A stretch of 64,000 nucleotides of DNA from Flintibacter sp. KGMB00164 (GTDB lineage: Bacteria; Bacillota; Clostridia; Oscillospirales; Oscillospiraceae): the NCBI RefSeq assembly GCF_008727735.1, contig NZ_CP044227.1:1995001-2059000 (forward strand), given 5' to 3'. A model generated the notes under the pieces. That model searched no databases, had not been told where the DNA came from, and saw only the letters and a program-made list of their open reading frames with translations. The position numbers were made by a program, and so were the translations under genes. Of this stretch, positions 1-8,186 are shown in pieces (position 1 is the first letter of the stretch; each line of letters starts with the position of its first letter).

Positions 1-466
1 GCACCAGGATGACCGCCAGCAGGCCGATTTTGGCCGGCTCCACCGAGAGGATATCACCGATGAGCAGGGCGTTGAATTTGGTAAAGGAGCGCCCGCCCAG
101 GGTAGAGATAAAGATACCCAGAGCGACGGCGGTAGAGGAGAATACTCCGATCACGGTATCGCTGGCGAGGGCAGAACGGCGGCGCACCCAGTTAAAGAGC
201 AACGCAAACACCACCGCAAAGGCCACGGCCGCCCAGGTAGGCTCGTTAAAGCCGCAGATGGCGCCGATCGCCATTCCGGTGAAGGCAGAGTGGCCCAGGG
301 CGTCAGAGAAGAAGGACATGCGGCTGTGTACCACCATAGTGGAGAGGATACCGAAGAGCGGAGAAATGACCAGCACCGCCAGCAGGGCGTTTTTCATAAA
401 GTACATCCCGCCGCTTTGGGCCCAGTCAAAGGGCAGCAGCTCTACGATGGAATACCAAAGCTCCAT
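1..466 (-). CDS. Zinc/metal ABC transporter permease, ZnuB type (3' end outside window)
   Basis: Membrane permease that would pass Zn2+ (or Mn2+) across the cytoplasmic membrane for the ABC importer encoded by the two genes just upstream. About 155 N-terminal residues are visible. They form several hydrophobic helices and contain the segment SFFSDALGHSAFTG followed by GxxxGxxxG-like spacing, as in ABC-3 family permeases; the usual length is about 270, so roughly 40 percent is cut off by the window edge. The start ATG overlaps the stop of the ATPase gene by one base (TGATG), which implies translational coupling. Which metal is carried rests on the binding protein, not on this gene. Confidence 0.9.
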   Translation of the reverse strand, partial: MELWYSIVELLPFDWAQSGGMYFMKNALLAVLVISPLFGILSTMVVHSRMSFFSDALGHSAFTGMAIGAICGFNEPTWAAVAFAVVFALLFNWVRRRSALASDTVIGVFSSTAVALGIFISTLGGRSFTKFNALLIGDILSVEPAKIGLLAVILV

Positions 467-1269
467 CAGTTCTCCCCTCCCTTCCCCACCCGCAGGTGGA
501 ACGTCTCATAAAACTCCGGCGAGGAGAGGATTTCCTCCGGAGGCCCAGATTTGAGCACCTTTTTATTGAGCAGGATCACCTTATCGGCAAACTGCCCCAG
601 GGTGGCAAAGTCATGGGTTGACAAAAGGATGGACAGGTCGTACTTGGTGCGCAGCTCATCCAGCATCTCCAGCAGCTGGTGCTCCCCTTCAATGTCCACA
701 CCGGACAGGGGCTCATCCAGAATAAGAATATGGGGCACCGGTTCCAGAGCCAGAGCCAACAGCACACGCTGGAGCTGTCCGCCCGACAGGGCCCCCATGG
801 CCCGGTCCAGCAGATCCTCTCCGTGGACCCGTGCCAAACTGCTGCGGCACCGCTCCCGGTATTTTTCCGGGATAGGAAGCCAAACCGGCCAGCGGGCGGT
901 GGCGGCGGTGAAAAAGTCCAGTACACTTACCGGGTCGCCCCGGTCAAAGCTGGGGGACTGAGGCACATAGCCGATCAAAGGCCGGCTGCCTCCAGTTACA
1001 GCACCGTCCGCCAGGCGAATGGCAGGCCCACCTGCCGGGGAGAAGGTAATATTCCCCCCGTAAGGCAATTGCCCCAGGATACTGCGGAACAGAGTAGACT
1101 TGCCCGCGCCGTTGGGGCCGATCAGAGCTGCAATCTCGCCGCAGTGGAGGTGGAAGGACACATCCTCCAGGATCTCCTCCCCCTCCAGACGGACGTTAAG
1201 CCCCTCCAGCTTCAAACAGCAGGCATCCGAGCAGCCTCCCGCCATTTTTCCATGCTTGATCTTTCTCAT
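466..1269 (-). CDS. Metal ABC transporter ATP-binding protein, ZnuC type
   Basis: ATPase that powers the metal importer. With the start at 1269 the protein has 267 residues. It shows Walker A GPNGAGKST at 51-59, a Q-loop near VPQS at 102-105, the signature LSGGQLQR at 161-168, Walker B ILILDEP at 181-187 and the switch histidine in STHD at about 219. The frame stays open upstream to 1398, but the ATG at 1269 makes a four-base ATGA overlap with the stop of the binding-protein gene. That overlap and the family length decide the start. The gene lies between the binding protein and the permease in one transcript. Zinc is the likeliest substrate; manganese cannot be excluded. Confidence 0.92.
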   Translation of the reverse strand: MRKIKHGKMAGGCSDACCLKLEGLNVRLEGEEILEDVSFHLHCGEIAALIGPNGAGKSTLFRSILGQLPYGGNITFSPAGGPAIRLADGAVTGGSRPLIGYVPQSPSFDRGDPVSVLDFFTAATARWPVWLPIPEKYRERCRSSLARVHGEDLLDRAMGALSGGQLQRVLLALALEPVPHILILDEPLSGVDIEGEHQLLEMLDELRTKYDLSILLSTHDFATLGQFADKVILLNKKVLKSGPPEEILSSPEFYETFHLRVGKGGEN

Positions 1270-2231
1270 CCAATGACCTCTTCCCCGGCAAAGCCGTTGA
1301 CGATCGTCTTTACATTTGAGGACAGTCCGTCCAGATAGTTGCTCAGCTTCCCATCGTTGGGGCCATCCATCAGCATAGTGAGCTGGCCCACCTGACACCC
1401 GGTCTCCCGGGCAATGGCCTGGGCAGTGGCGTCAGAACCGTTGATTTCCGTAAAGATGATAGGAATATTATTTTCTTTCACCAGAGAGACCGTCTCATTA
1501 ATGACCTGAGCGCTGGCCTCGCTGCCTTCCTCCTCTTCGATGGCAGCCAGAAGAGGCAGGTCAAATGCCTTGGCAAAATACTGGAAGCCGTCGTGGAAGG
1601 TAATGAGACCAGAAATCGTGACGCCGCCCTCCTGCTCTGCCTCCTGGATCATCTCCTGGAGGTTGCTGTCCCAACTGTTCAGCAGCGCCAGAGCCTCTGT
1701 TAGATTATCAGAGTAGGTCTGCGCATGGTCCGGATCTGCCTGGGACAGGCCTTTCTGGATGTTTTCCGCCATAATCATGGCATTTTCCGGGTCCATCCAG
1801 ATATGGGGGTCATAGTGCTCCCCATCTTCCTCGTCCCCGTCGTGGTGGTCATGGCCCACCATCTCCAGCATCTGAACTCCCTGGGAGCAGTCGATCACGG
1901 CTCCCTGAGCCTGGCTGAGGGCGTCATCCATAAAGTCCTCCAGCCTCGCTCCGTTCATGGCGATGACATCGGCGCTTTCAATGAGCTTCATGTCGCTCAC
2001 CGTCAGCGTGTAGTCGTGCAGACAGCTCACCTCGCCGGTGTTCAGCCGCTCCACCACAACGCCATCCACGTTCTCCGCTACGGCGCTGGCCAGCAGATAG
2101 ACCGGATAGGTGGTGGCCACCACCGTCAGCCGTGCTTCCGACTGACTCTCCTGGCCCTCTTTGCTGCTGCCGCAGGCGGTCAGCAGAAGGGCGGTGGCTA
2201 AACCAAGGGCCAAAATGGCTCGTTTCTTCAT
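1266..2231 (-). CDS. Zinc-type ABC transporter substrate-binding lipoprotein, ZnuA type
   Basis: Extracellular lipoprotein that captures metal for the importer, 321 residues. The signal peptide ends in the lipobox LTAC, giving lipidated Cys20. Candidate metal ligands are His72, His143 (in DPHIWMDP), His213 (in FHDG) and an acidic residue near 262 (TEINGSD). A His/Asp/Glu-rich loop at 127-139 precedes DPHIW, as in zinc-specific members of the family. An in-frame ATG lies three codons upstream at 2240, but the AGAAAGGA ribosome-binding site directly touches it; the second ATG at 2231 has proper spacing and is preferred. First gene of the operon. I see no certain Zur box. Confidence 0.93.
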   Translation of the reverse strand: MKKRAILALGLATALLLTACGSSKEGQESQSEARLTVVATTYPVYLLASAVAENVDGVVVERLNTGEVSCLHDYTLTVSDMKLIESADVIAMNGARLEDFMDDALSQAQGAVIDCSQGVQMLEMVGHDHHDGDEEDGEHYDPHIWMDPENAMIMAENIQKGLSQADPDHAQTYSDNLTEALALLNSWDSNLQEMIQEAEQEGGVTISGLITFHDGFQYFAKAFDLPLLAAIEEEEGSEASAQVINETVSLVKENNIPIIFTEINGSDATAQAIARETGCQVGQLTMLMDGPNDGKLSNYLDGLSSNVKTIVNGFAGEEVIG

Positions 2232-2275
2232 ATATTGCATTCCTTTCTATGGTCTGCTTCTTTCCCAACGTGCAT

Positions 2276-2304
2276 AGTATAGCTTCTTCTTGGAAATTTG
2301 TAAA
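2276..2304 (-). promoter_or_regulatory. Sigma-A promoter of the zinc importer operon
   Basis: Read on the minus strand: TTTACA (2304-2299), a 17-bp spacer, then TATACT (2281-2276). It lies about 45 bp upstream of the binding-protein start, with an AGAAAGGA ribosome-binding site between. Confidence 0.8.
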
Positions 2305-2322
2305 TAAAATTTCCCCGCAGCA

Positions 2323-2355
2323 AACAGGCCGGTCCCATTCCGGGACCGGCCTGTT
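2323..2355 (-). terminator. Hairpin terminator after the cell-wall polymer operon
   Basis: Perfect 14-bp inverted repeat (arm AACAGGCCGGTCCC, 5-base loop), 10 bp past the stop of the CsaB-fusion gene. The U-run after it is weak on this strand, but the position between that stop and the next promoter supports termination. Confidence 0.75.
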
Positions 2356-2365
2356 AATACCTGAT

Positions 2366-4579
2366 TTACTTCTTTGTTTTCTTCTCCAGCAGCTCCAGCA
2401 GCAGTTCTTCATTATGAAGGGCCGCCTTGGCCAAAGCCTGAGACTTCTCCTGAAGCCGGTCCAGATTTTCCTGGTAGTGGGCCATCATCTCATCGGTGCA
2501 GGCCACCGCCTGCTGGAGATCAAAGTGCTCCACATGGCCTGCCGAGGGCATGTCCAGCTCCTGAAGATAGCTCTCCACCTTGGGGTCATAGACCAGTCCA
2601 ATGCAGGGCACCGCCATACGGGCGGCGAAGATCAGGGTGTGCAGCCGCATGGCAACACACAGCTTGGCCCGGCCCAGCACCGCCATCAGTTCCCGCGGCG
2701 TACAGGCGGTATCCAGCAGATAGGAGGGCTCCTCCATCAGTTCCCGCACCTGATTGGTGGTGGCCCGGTCGTGGCCGGGCTGCATCAGCAGGAACAAAAT
2801 CTCCATCCCATAGGTCCGCCGCAGATGGTCGCACAGACCGGCCAGCTGTTTGGGGAAATCCCCGGTTCCAGGCCAGTTGCGCACCGAGATGGCAGCAAAG
2901 GGAGTATTCTCGGGCAGCTGTGCAGAGCGCAGCAGCTCCTCTCCCCGCTCCTGAGGGGCAGGAGGCAGATTAAATACCGGGTCGGCAGTGACATAGAGGT
3001 CGGGGCGCTTTACCCCCATCTCCCGCAGCTCGTTGGCGGAGCTGCGGTCCCGCAGGGTGACCAGAGCCGCCCGCTCCACCGCCCGCTTTACCCGGCGGCG
3101 GTTTTCCGGCTTACGCACGGGACCGATGCCGTTGGCGTAGAGCATCACCGGCTTGCCAAAGAGCTCCGCTCCCCGGATGATAGACAGGTAGTACATCAAA
3201 GACCGGGTGGAGGTGCGGTCCTGCAGCAGGCTTCCACCGCCAGAGAGCAGGGCGTCGCAGCTGCGCAGCGCGCCCAGCACCTTCCAAAAGCGGAACCGGG
3301 GCACGGCCTCCAGGCCGCACAGGTTCCAGGTGAGCTGGGGATCGTTGGAGAGTACCGTCACCGAAATATCCTTGCTGGCCGCCAGGATTCCCTCGTGGAT
3401 GGACTGAAGGATGGCGTCGTCGCCAGCATTGGAAAAACCGTAGTATCCGCTCATGACCACCCGGTACTTGCGCCGCCGCACCTGTTCGTACACATCCAGG
3501 CAATCCTGGGCCATACGCTGTACCGAATAGTAGGTCTGCACCGTCTGACGACCATAGGCCCCCAACCGCTGCTTCTCCTCCTCTGGAAGGTCCAGCGCCT
3601 GGGTCACAGCCCGGTACAGCGTCTTCTCGTCGGCCACCGGGTCTGTGCGGCAGCAGAAGTTGGTGTCAATGGCCTTCTGCAGCAGCTCCGGACAGAAGAG
3701 TCCGGTATGCCCCTGGGCGCCAGACAGCACCACCGGTTTTTCCTCCGCCATGGCCTCCAGAGCCGAGCGGGACACACCCACAAACACCTGGCAGGCGGCG
3801 GCAATGGCGTTGACGTCGGTACGGGGACCGGTGAGCACCACACAGGTACGGCCCAGGTCCCGGTTCACTTGCTCCGCGCGCTCCTTGAGCTGCTCAAAGC
3901 TGTCGCCGCCGCCGGTAATCAGGATGTGGATGCCGGGGTAGGCTCCATCCAGCTTGGGAGCCAGATCAATGAGCTGCCGAGCCGTGTGGCAGGCCGCCTG
4001 ATCCAGTCGGCTGACGTGGCCGATCACCACGCCGTCCCCCAGATCAAACTCCTTCCGCACCGCTTCCCCGGACACGTCCGGAGAGAATTTATTGGTATCG
4101 ATCCCGTTGATGGTGAGGGTAATGTGCTCAGCCGGCACACCATACTCCCGCACCAGATAGTCCCGGATGTCTTCGCTCACTGCCAGGGTACGTTCGCCCC
4201 AGTTGGACAGCAGCTTGAGCACGCCGCTGACCTCAAAGACGCCGTGGCAGGATGTGACAAAGGGAAACTTCAAACTGCCCTGCAGGGTACCGCACAAAAA
4301 GGCGGGGATGCGGGCATGGGCATGGACGATATCCGGCTTCTCCTTGCGCAGGATGTCCTTAAGCAGAGCGCGGGAGCGCATCATGTTCTTCACACTGCGC
4401 CGGTTCATGGGCACGCTGTAGTGCCGGATCCCCGCGGCAGTCACCTCCGGGACATACACTCCCCCGTTGGAGGCGATCACCACCTCATGTCCTCTGGCCT
4501 TCAGTTCCTTGGACAGCTCCACGATATGGGTCTCGGCTCCGCCGATATCCAGCCCCATGGTCGCCATGAAAATTTTCAT
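2366..4579 (-). CDS. csaB: Glycosyltransferase (GT4) fused to polysaccharide pyruvyl transferase CsaB
   Basis: A 737-residue two-domain enzyme. Residues 1 to about 365 are a GT-B glycosyltransferase with the N-terminal GGAETH motif, a VHAHARIP segment and EAMAEEKPVV in the donor site. From about 373 a CsaB pyruvyl transferase domain begins with SGYYGFSNAGDDA; it contains LLSGGGSLLQD and YANGIGPV. CsaB adds a pyruvate ketal to the secondary cell-wall polymer, which then binds SLH domains. The glycosyltransferase half may add the sugar that is pyruvylated (inference). The ribosome-binding site GGAAGGAGT is well spaced. Last gene of the operon read from 9833; a divergent SLH-protein gene lies at 10020. 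Free-standing CsaB is about 360 residues, so the length doubling is the fusion. Confidence 0.88.
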   Translation of the reverse strand: MKIFMATMGLDIGGAETHIVELSKELKARGHEVVIASNGGVYVPEVTAAGIRHYSVPMNRRSVKNMMRSRALLKDILRKEKPDIVHAHARIPAFLCGTLQGSLKFPFVTSCHGVFEVSGVLKLLSNWGERTLAVSEDIRDYLVREYGVPAEHITLTINGIDTNKFSPDVSGEAVRKEFDLGDGVVIGHVSRLDQAACHTARQLIDLAPKLDGAYPGIHILITGGGDSFEQLKERAEQVNRDLGRTCVVLTGPRTDVNAIAAACQVFVGVSRSALEAMAEEKPVVLSGAQGHTGLFCPELLQKAIDTNFCCRTDPVADEKTLYRAVTQALDLPEEEKQRLGAYGRQTVQTYYSVQRMAQDCLDVYEQVRRRKYRVVMSGYYGFSNAGDDAILQSIHEGILAASKDISVTVLSNDPQLTWNLCGLEAVPRFRFWKVLGALRSCDALLSGGGSLLQDRTSTRSLMYYLSIIRGAELFGKPVMLYANGIGPVRKPENRRRVKRAVERAALVTLRDRSSANELREMGVKRPDLYVTADPVFNLPPAPQERGEELLRSAQLPENTPFAAISVRNWPGTGDFPKQLAGLCDHLRRTYGMEILFLLMQPGHDRATTNQVRELMEEPSYLLDTACTPRELMAVLGRAKLCVAMRLHTLIFAARMAVPCIGLVYDPKVESYLQELDMPSAGHVEHFDLQQAVACTDEMMAHYQENLDRLQEKSQALAKAALHNEELLLELLEKKTKK

Positions 4580-4601
4580 GGGCAGTTACTCCTTCCCGGC
4601 C

Positions 4602-5114
4602 TCAGCCCTCCGGCTGGGCCGCTTCAATGCTGACAATGCGGCCCAGGAAGAGGCCGTATTTGTTGTTGAACTCCCGGCTGGAATTGACTCCCAGGTTATA
4701 CACCCGGTTGAGCAGGTAGTTCCCGTTCTCGTCGATCAGGCCCTGGCCCTCAATGGTGAGCAGCAGGTTGTAGCGTCCCTGAGCGGGCACGATCTCATAG
4801 GTGCCGTCGTCCAGCTTGGCCTCATAGGTACCGTCGCTGACCTGAATGTCGGTGATGGTACCCAGAGAGCCTCCGGTGCTGCGCTCTTTATCATAGATCT
4901 GATCGCCCACCTGGATGGCGTCCAGCATGTACTCCGGCTGGTTTTCCACCGACATCTGATACACAATGGTGGTGGTCGCCACATTGCTGCCGGTCTGAGG
5001 CTTGTGGGTCTTAACATAGATGGCCGCGGCCATAACAATGACCGCCAGGATGACGATCACGTCGATCACACTGATTTTACCAAACAGGCGTCCGTTCCGG
5101 TCAATGATCTTCAT
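4602..5114 (-). CDS. DUF4330-type single-pass membrane protein
   Basis: 170 residues. It opens with the family-typical IDRNGRLFGKISVIDVIVI, which runs into one transmembrane helix (about 14-34), followed by an extracellular beta-rich domain with GDQIYDKE and a C-terminal GLFLGRIVSIE. DUF4330 proteins are widespread in Clostridia and Cyanobacteria beside polysaccharide genes; their biochemical role is unknown. The start overlaps the stop of the upstream paralogue by four bases (ATGA), so the two are probably made together. A role as a scaffold or export accessory for the wall polymer is inference from context only. Confidence 0.8.
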   Translation of the reverse strand: MKIIDRNGRLFGKISVIDVIVILAVIVMAAAIYVKTHKPQTGSNVATTTIVYQMSVENQPEYMLDAIQVGDQIYDKERSTGGSLGTITDIQVSDGTYEAKLDDGTYEIVPAQGRYNLLLTIEGQGLIDENGNYLLNRVYNLGVNSSREFNNKYGLFLGRIVSIEAAQPEG

Positions 5115-5614
5115 CCCTCATTCCCCCTCTCAATGGCAGTCACAGGTCCGCTGCCCATGTAGCCCGGTCCCCGGACATAGGCAGTCTGGCCCACCCGGAA
5201 ATCATAGCCGCCGCCCAGCAGCAGCGTCTCTCCGTTGTCGGTGCAGGCACTCTCCACCGTCACGTATACATCTTCATAGCCCGCCAGCTCCGCATCCACA
5301 TAGCAGCGCTCCTCCTGATCGAGGATCTGAGTCACAGCGGGCTTGGTCTCCACCGACACCACGGTGCCGATGCTGTAATTCTTCACGGCATCCTCCAGCT
5401 TGTCCCCAGCCTGGATGAGCTGGCTGTCACCCTTGGCCATCTTCTGGAAAACCACGGTATAACGGACCGTCTGGGAGGTAGCAGCGGTGCCGCTGCTGTC
5501 ACCGCTGCGCAGGCTCAGCCAGGCAAAGGCGGCGCCGGCCAGCAGCACAACAATAAGCACAATGGCGTCAAACAAGTTCAGCCGAATGCGAAACTTATGC
5601 GCGTTTTGTTCCAT
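5111..5614 (-). CDS. DUF4330-like single-pass membrane protein, paralogue of the next gene
   Basis: 167 residues with the same plan as its neighbour at 4602: a short charged N-terminus, RIRLNLFDAIVLIVVLLAG leading into one transmembrane helix, then a soluble domain of similar length with GDKLEDAVKNYSIG matching the neighbour's GDQIYDKERSTGGSLG. This suggests tandem duplication followed by divergence. The first 20 bp overlap the end of the glycosyltransferase gene, and the stop overlaps the next gene by four bases. Function unknown. It could form a heteromeric complex with the neighbour (inference). Confidence 0.75.
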   Translation of the reverse strand: MEQNAHKFRIRLNLFDAIVLIVVLLAGAAFAWLSLRSGDSSGTAATSQTVRYTVVFQKMAKGDSQLIQAGDKLEDAVKNYSIGTVVSVETKPAVTQILDQEERCYVDAELAGYEDVYVTVESACTDNGETLLLGGGYDFRVGQTAYVRGPGYMGSGPVTAIERGNEG

Positions 5615-6734
5615 GGGATACTCCTTTCAAGGTCTCCAAATAGACCTGTTCCACTTTTTTGGCAAAGATCTCGCCGGTAAACTGAGACTGATAGACCTTT
5701 TTTGCGCCCCGGCTCAGCTTCTCCCGCAGCTGGGGCTGGTCAATCATCCGGGCCATGGCATCGGCCAGAGCCTGGCTGTCCTTGGTGGGGAAGAGCAGGC
5801 CGTTCTCCCCGTCCTGGATGACCCAGGGGTTGCCGCCGTAGTCGCTGGCAATGGAGGGCAGTCCCAGGCTCATTCCCTCCAGCAGGGCCATGGAGGTAGC
5901 CTCGGTACCATAGGAGGCGTTGAGCTGTACATCCAGAATGTTGAGTAGCTCCTTTACATCGGAGCGGAAGCCCAGCATCTGCACCACGTCGTCCACGCCC
6001 ATCTCCACTACCGCCCGGCGCACCTCTTCCTCAAAGGCGCCGGTACCGGCCACCAGGACACGGAAGTTCTGATATCCCCGGTCCTTGAGCTGTTTGGCAG
6101 CATAGACCAGGTACAGATGCCCCTTGTAGTCCTCGATCCGTGCCAGGATACCAAAGACTACGGTCCCCTCCGGGATGTTCAGCTCTTCCCGCAGGGCGGC
6201 ACGCTGGGCCGGAGAGGTCTCCTCCACCGCGGCCACTCCATTCATGACCAGGGTGATCTTTTTCTTGGAGATACCTCCGTCGGTGAGGTTCTCCGCTGTG
6301 GCAGGGCTGACGGCAATGATGCGGTCAGCGTAGTGCTCGTTGACCAGCTTGTTCACCCAGCGGCCCGGGGGACGGCGCAGCTTTGCCGGTACCGGGAACG
6401 CAGAGTGGCGGCTGTAAATGACGGGCACATGGCAGCGCTTGGCCGCGATCCGTCCGGACAGGGCGCCGTGGGTGTGGACCAGGTCGGGCTTCACCGACCG
6501 GATCACCTTCTGGAGCACTTTCACGTCGTCCTTATGATAGGAGCGGTCGGCCATGCCGTCCACTTCCACCACCTTGGCGCCCGCCTGCTCCAAAGGCTCC
6601 TTCAGCAGGCTTCCCCGGGGGATAGCCGCCAAGGTCTCAAACTTGCTCTTGTCTGCAAAGCGCAGATAGTTGAGAATCACCCGTCCCGCTCCGCCGATGT
6701 TGGTATCACTGATGATGTTCAACACGCGAATCAT
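5595..6734 (-). CDS. GT4 family glycosyltransferase
   Basis: 379-residue GT-B enzyme that transfers a sugar from a nucleotide donor to a lipid-linked or polymer acceptor at the cytoplasmic face. Features are the N-terminal glycine loop SDTNIGGAGRV, VHTHGALS, the SRHSAFP segment, VLVAGTG at the start of the second Rossmann fold, and the retaining-GT4 motif EATSMALLEGMSLGLP at about 275-290. The ribosome-binding site GGAAGGAGG is strong. Its start overlaps the preceding O-antigen-ligase-like gene by four bases (ATGA), and its end overlaps the DUF4330-like gene by 20 bp. Sugar specificity cannot be read from sequence. Confidence 0.88.
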   Translation of the reverse strand: MIRVLNIISDTNIGGAGRVILNYLRFADKSKFETLAAIPRGSLLKEPLEQAGAKVVEVDGMADRSYHKDDVKVLQKVIRSVKPDLVHTHGALSGRIAAKRCHVPVIYSRHSAFPVPAKLRRPPGRWVNKLVNEHYADRIIAVSPATAENLTDGGISKKKITLVMNGVAAVEETSPAQRAALREELNIPEGTVVFGILARIEDYKGHLYLVYAAKQLKDRGYQNFRVLVAGTGAFEEEVRRAVVEMGVDDVVQMLGFRSDVKELLNILDVQLNASYGTEATSMALLEGMSLGLPSIASDYGGNPWVIQDGENGLLFPTKDSQALADAMARMIDQPQLREKLSRGAKKVYQSQFTGEIFAKKVEQVYLETLKGVSHGTKRA

Positions 6735-8179
6735 GCTGTTTTTCCTCCTTCCGGCAGGGACATGCGCCGGGAAATCAGCGCTCCCACCCCAAGATAGGCC
6801 CAGAACAGGAACATGACCCGGTAATTATAGAAGGAGTAATCGGTCATGGCCTGGACCAGGAAGCCGGCGATGCCGGCCCCCACCGCTACGATGTGCAGAC
6901 GGGTAAACCAGTCTTTCTCCCGGCAGAACGAGGCACACATATCCCGGAAGAAGCGGTAGAGCAGCAGCACAAAAATCACCAGTGCAACAATACCCGCGTC
7001 ACACACGATCTGCAGATACAGGTTGTGGGCGTGGGGAGCCACAATCCCGCTGTAACTGTATTTCGGATAGACCAGATTGAAGGCCGCATCCCCTGGGCCG
7101 ATGCCGCACAGCCAGTAGTCCTTCAGCATGGCCAGGGTGCCGATCCAAATGTACACGCGGTACGAGGTGGAGCTGTCTCCCAAATCACCGATGCTGGAGA
7201 AGCGGTTGATAATGGTATCCGGCAGTACAAAATACAGGGCCACCAGGGCAATGGGGGCCAGCAGCAGCAGCCGGGGCTGCAAAAACAGGACAAAGAGGAA
7301 GCCGGCAAACAGCAGGCCCAGCCAGGCGCCCCGGGACAGGGTAAGCAGCATACATACGCACATGATGCCGCAGCAGATGAAGTACCACACCCGCTGCGCC
7401 CAGTCCTTGGCAGACAACAGGCCCGCACCGCCCAGAGGGATGGCCAGAATCAGGTACTGGCCCAGCATGTTGGGGTTCTCCAGGGTGGAGGGTACCCGGA
7501 AGCTGTCGCCAAACATGTCGGTGTCCACCCAAGCCGTGGACTGATAGCCCCAGCCGAACAGATATTGGAGGATACCGTACAGGGCTACCGCCGTTCCGGC
7601 CAGCACCATCATGGCGATGAGCACATCCAGCTGCCGCCGGGTGGTGACAGCGTTTTCCAGCATAATGGTAAACAGCACAAAGGCCACGGTGAGCATGCCG
7701 CCCAGCAGGCTTCCTTTCAGGTTCACCGAGAAGAAGGTCCCTACCAGATAGATACCGGCATACAGCCAGATATAGCGGTTCATGGGGACATAGAACAGGT
7801 CCCGCTGCCGGTCCCGCATCAGGTTGAGCAGCACGGAGAAGCTGCCCACCATCGCCAGCCCCAACACCGCCATGGTAGGCAAAATGGGGGCCAAAACCAC
7901 TGCCGCGCCGCACCACAGCCAGCTTTTCAGAAAAATACTTCCTGCAAACAGCTTCTCCAGGCACAGCATCCGCCAAAGCCAGTTCAAAAACTGGTGGATC
8001 TTATCCCACAGACGGTAAAAGACACTGCTTTTTGACTCCGCCTGTTCCAGGGCCAGGGGCGGGTGGATGAACCACTGGATCACGCCGCTTCGCTGCCACT
8101 GACCGCTGAACCACAGGCAAATCGCCGCCAGCACACGATAAAGCACGCTGGCTTGTATTATGGTTCGCATTTGTTCCAT
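6731..8179 (-). CDS. O-antigen ligase / Wzy family membrane protein
   Basis: 482 residues with ten or more hydrophobic segments and a large extracytoplasmic loop. The C-terminal half has the Wzy_C/WaaL hallmark pattern: LTLSRGAWLGLL, then GIGPGDAAFNLVYPKYSYSG and the conserved PHAHNLYLQIVCDAGI with its catalytic-type histidines. In Gram-positives these proteins polymerise lipid-linked repeat units or ligate glycans outside the membrane. It sits between the MurJ-family flippase and a glycosyltransferase, as expected for a wall-polymer assembly operon. The start ATG is preceded by a weak, rather distant CGAGG, so translation may be coupled to the upstream gene 7 bp away. Confidence 0.85.
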   Translation of the reverse strand: MEQMRTIIQASVLYRVLAAICLWFSGQWQRSGVIQWFIHPPLALEQAESKSSVFYRLWDKIHQFLNWLWRMLCLEKLFAGSIFLKSWLWCGAAVVLAPILPTMAVLGLAMVGSFSVLLNLMRDRQRDLFYVPMNRYIWLYAGIYLVGTFFSVNLKGSLLGGMLTVAFVLFTIMLENAVTTRRQLDVLIAMMVLAGTAVALYGILQYLFGWGYQSTAWVDTDMFGDSFRVPSTLENPNMLGQYLILAIPLGGAGLLSAKDWAQRVWYFICCGIMCVCMLLTLSRGAWLGLLFAGFLFVLFLQPRLLLLAPIALVALYFVLPDTIINRFSSIGDLGDSSTSYRVYIWIGTLAMLKDYWLCGIGPGDAAFNLVYPKYSYSGIVAPHAHNLYLQIVCDAGIVALVIFVLLLYRFFRDMCASFCREKDWFTRLHIVAVGAGIAGFLVQAMTDYSFYNYRVMFLFWAYLGVGALISRRMSLPEGGKTA

Positions 8180-8186
8180 ATGTTCT

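Noticed and set aside
1266-1398. Longer start for the zinc importer ATPase at 1398
   Set aside because: It would overlap the binding-protein gene by over 130 bp; the ATGA junction at 1266-1269 and the family length fit the shorter form.
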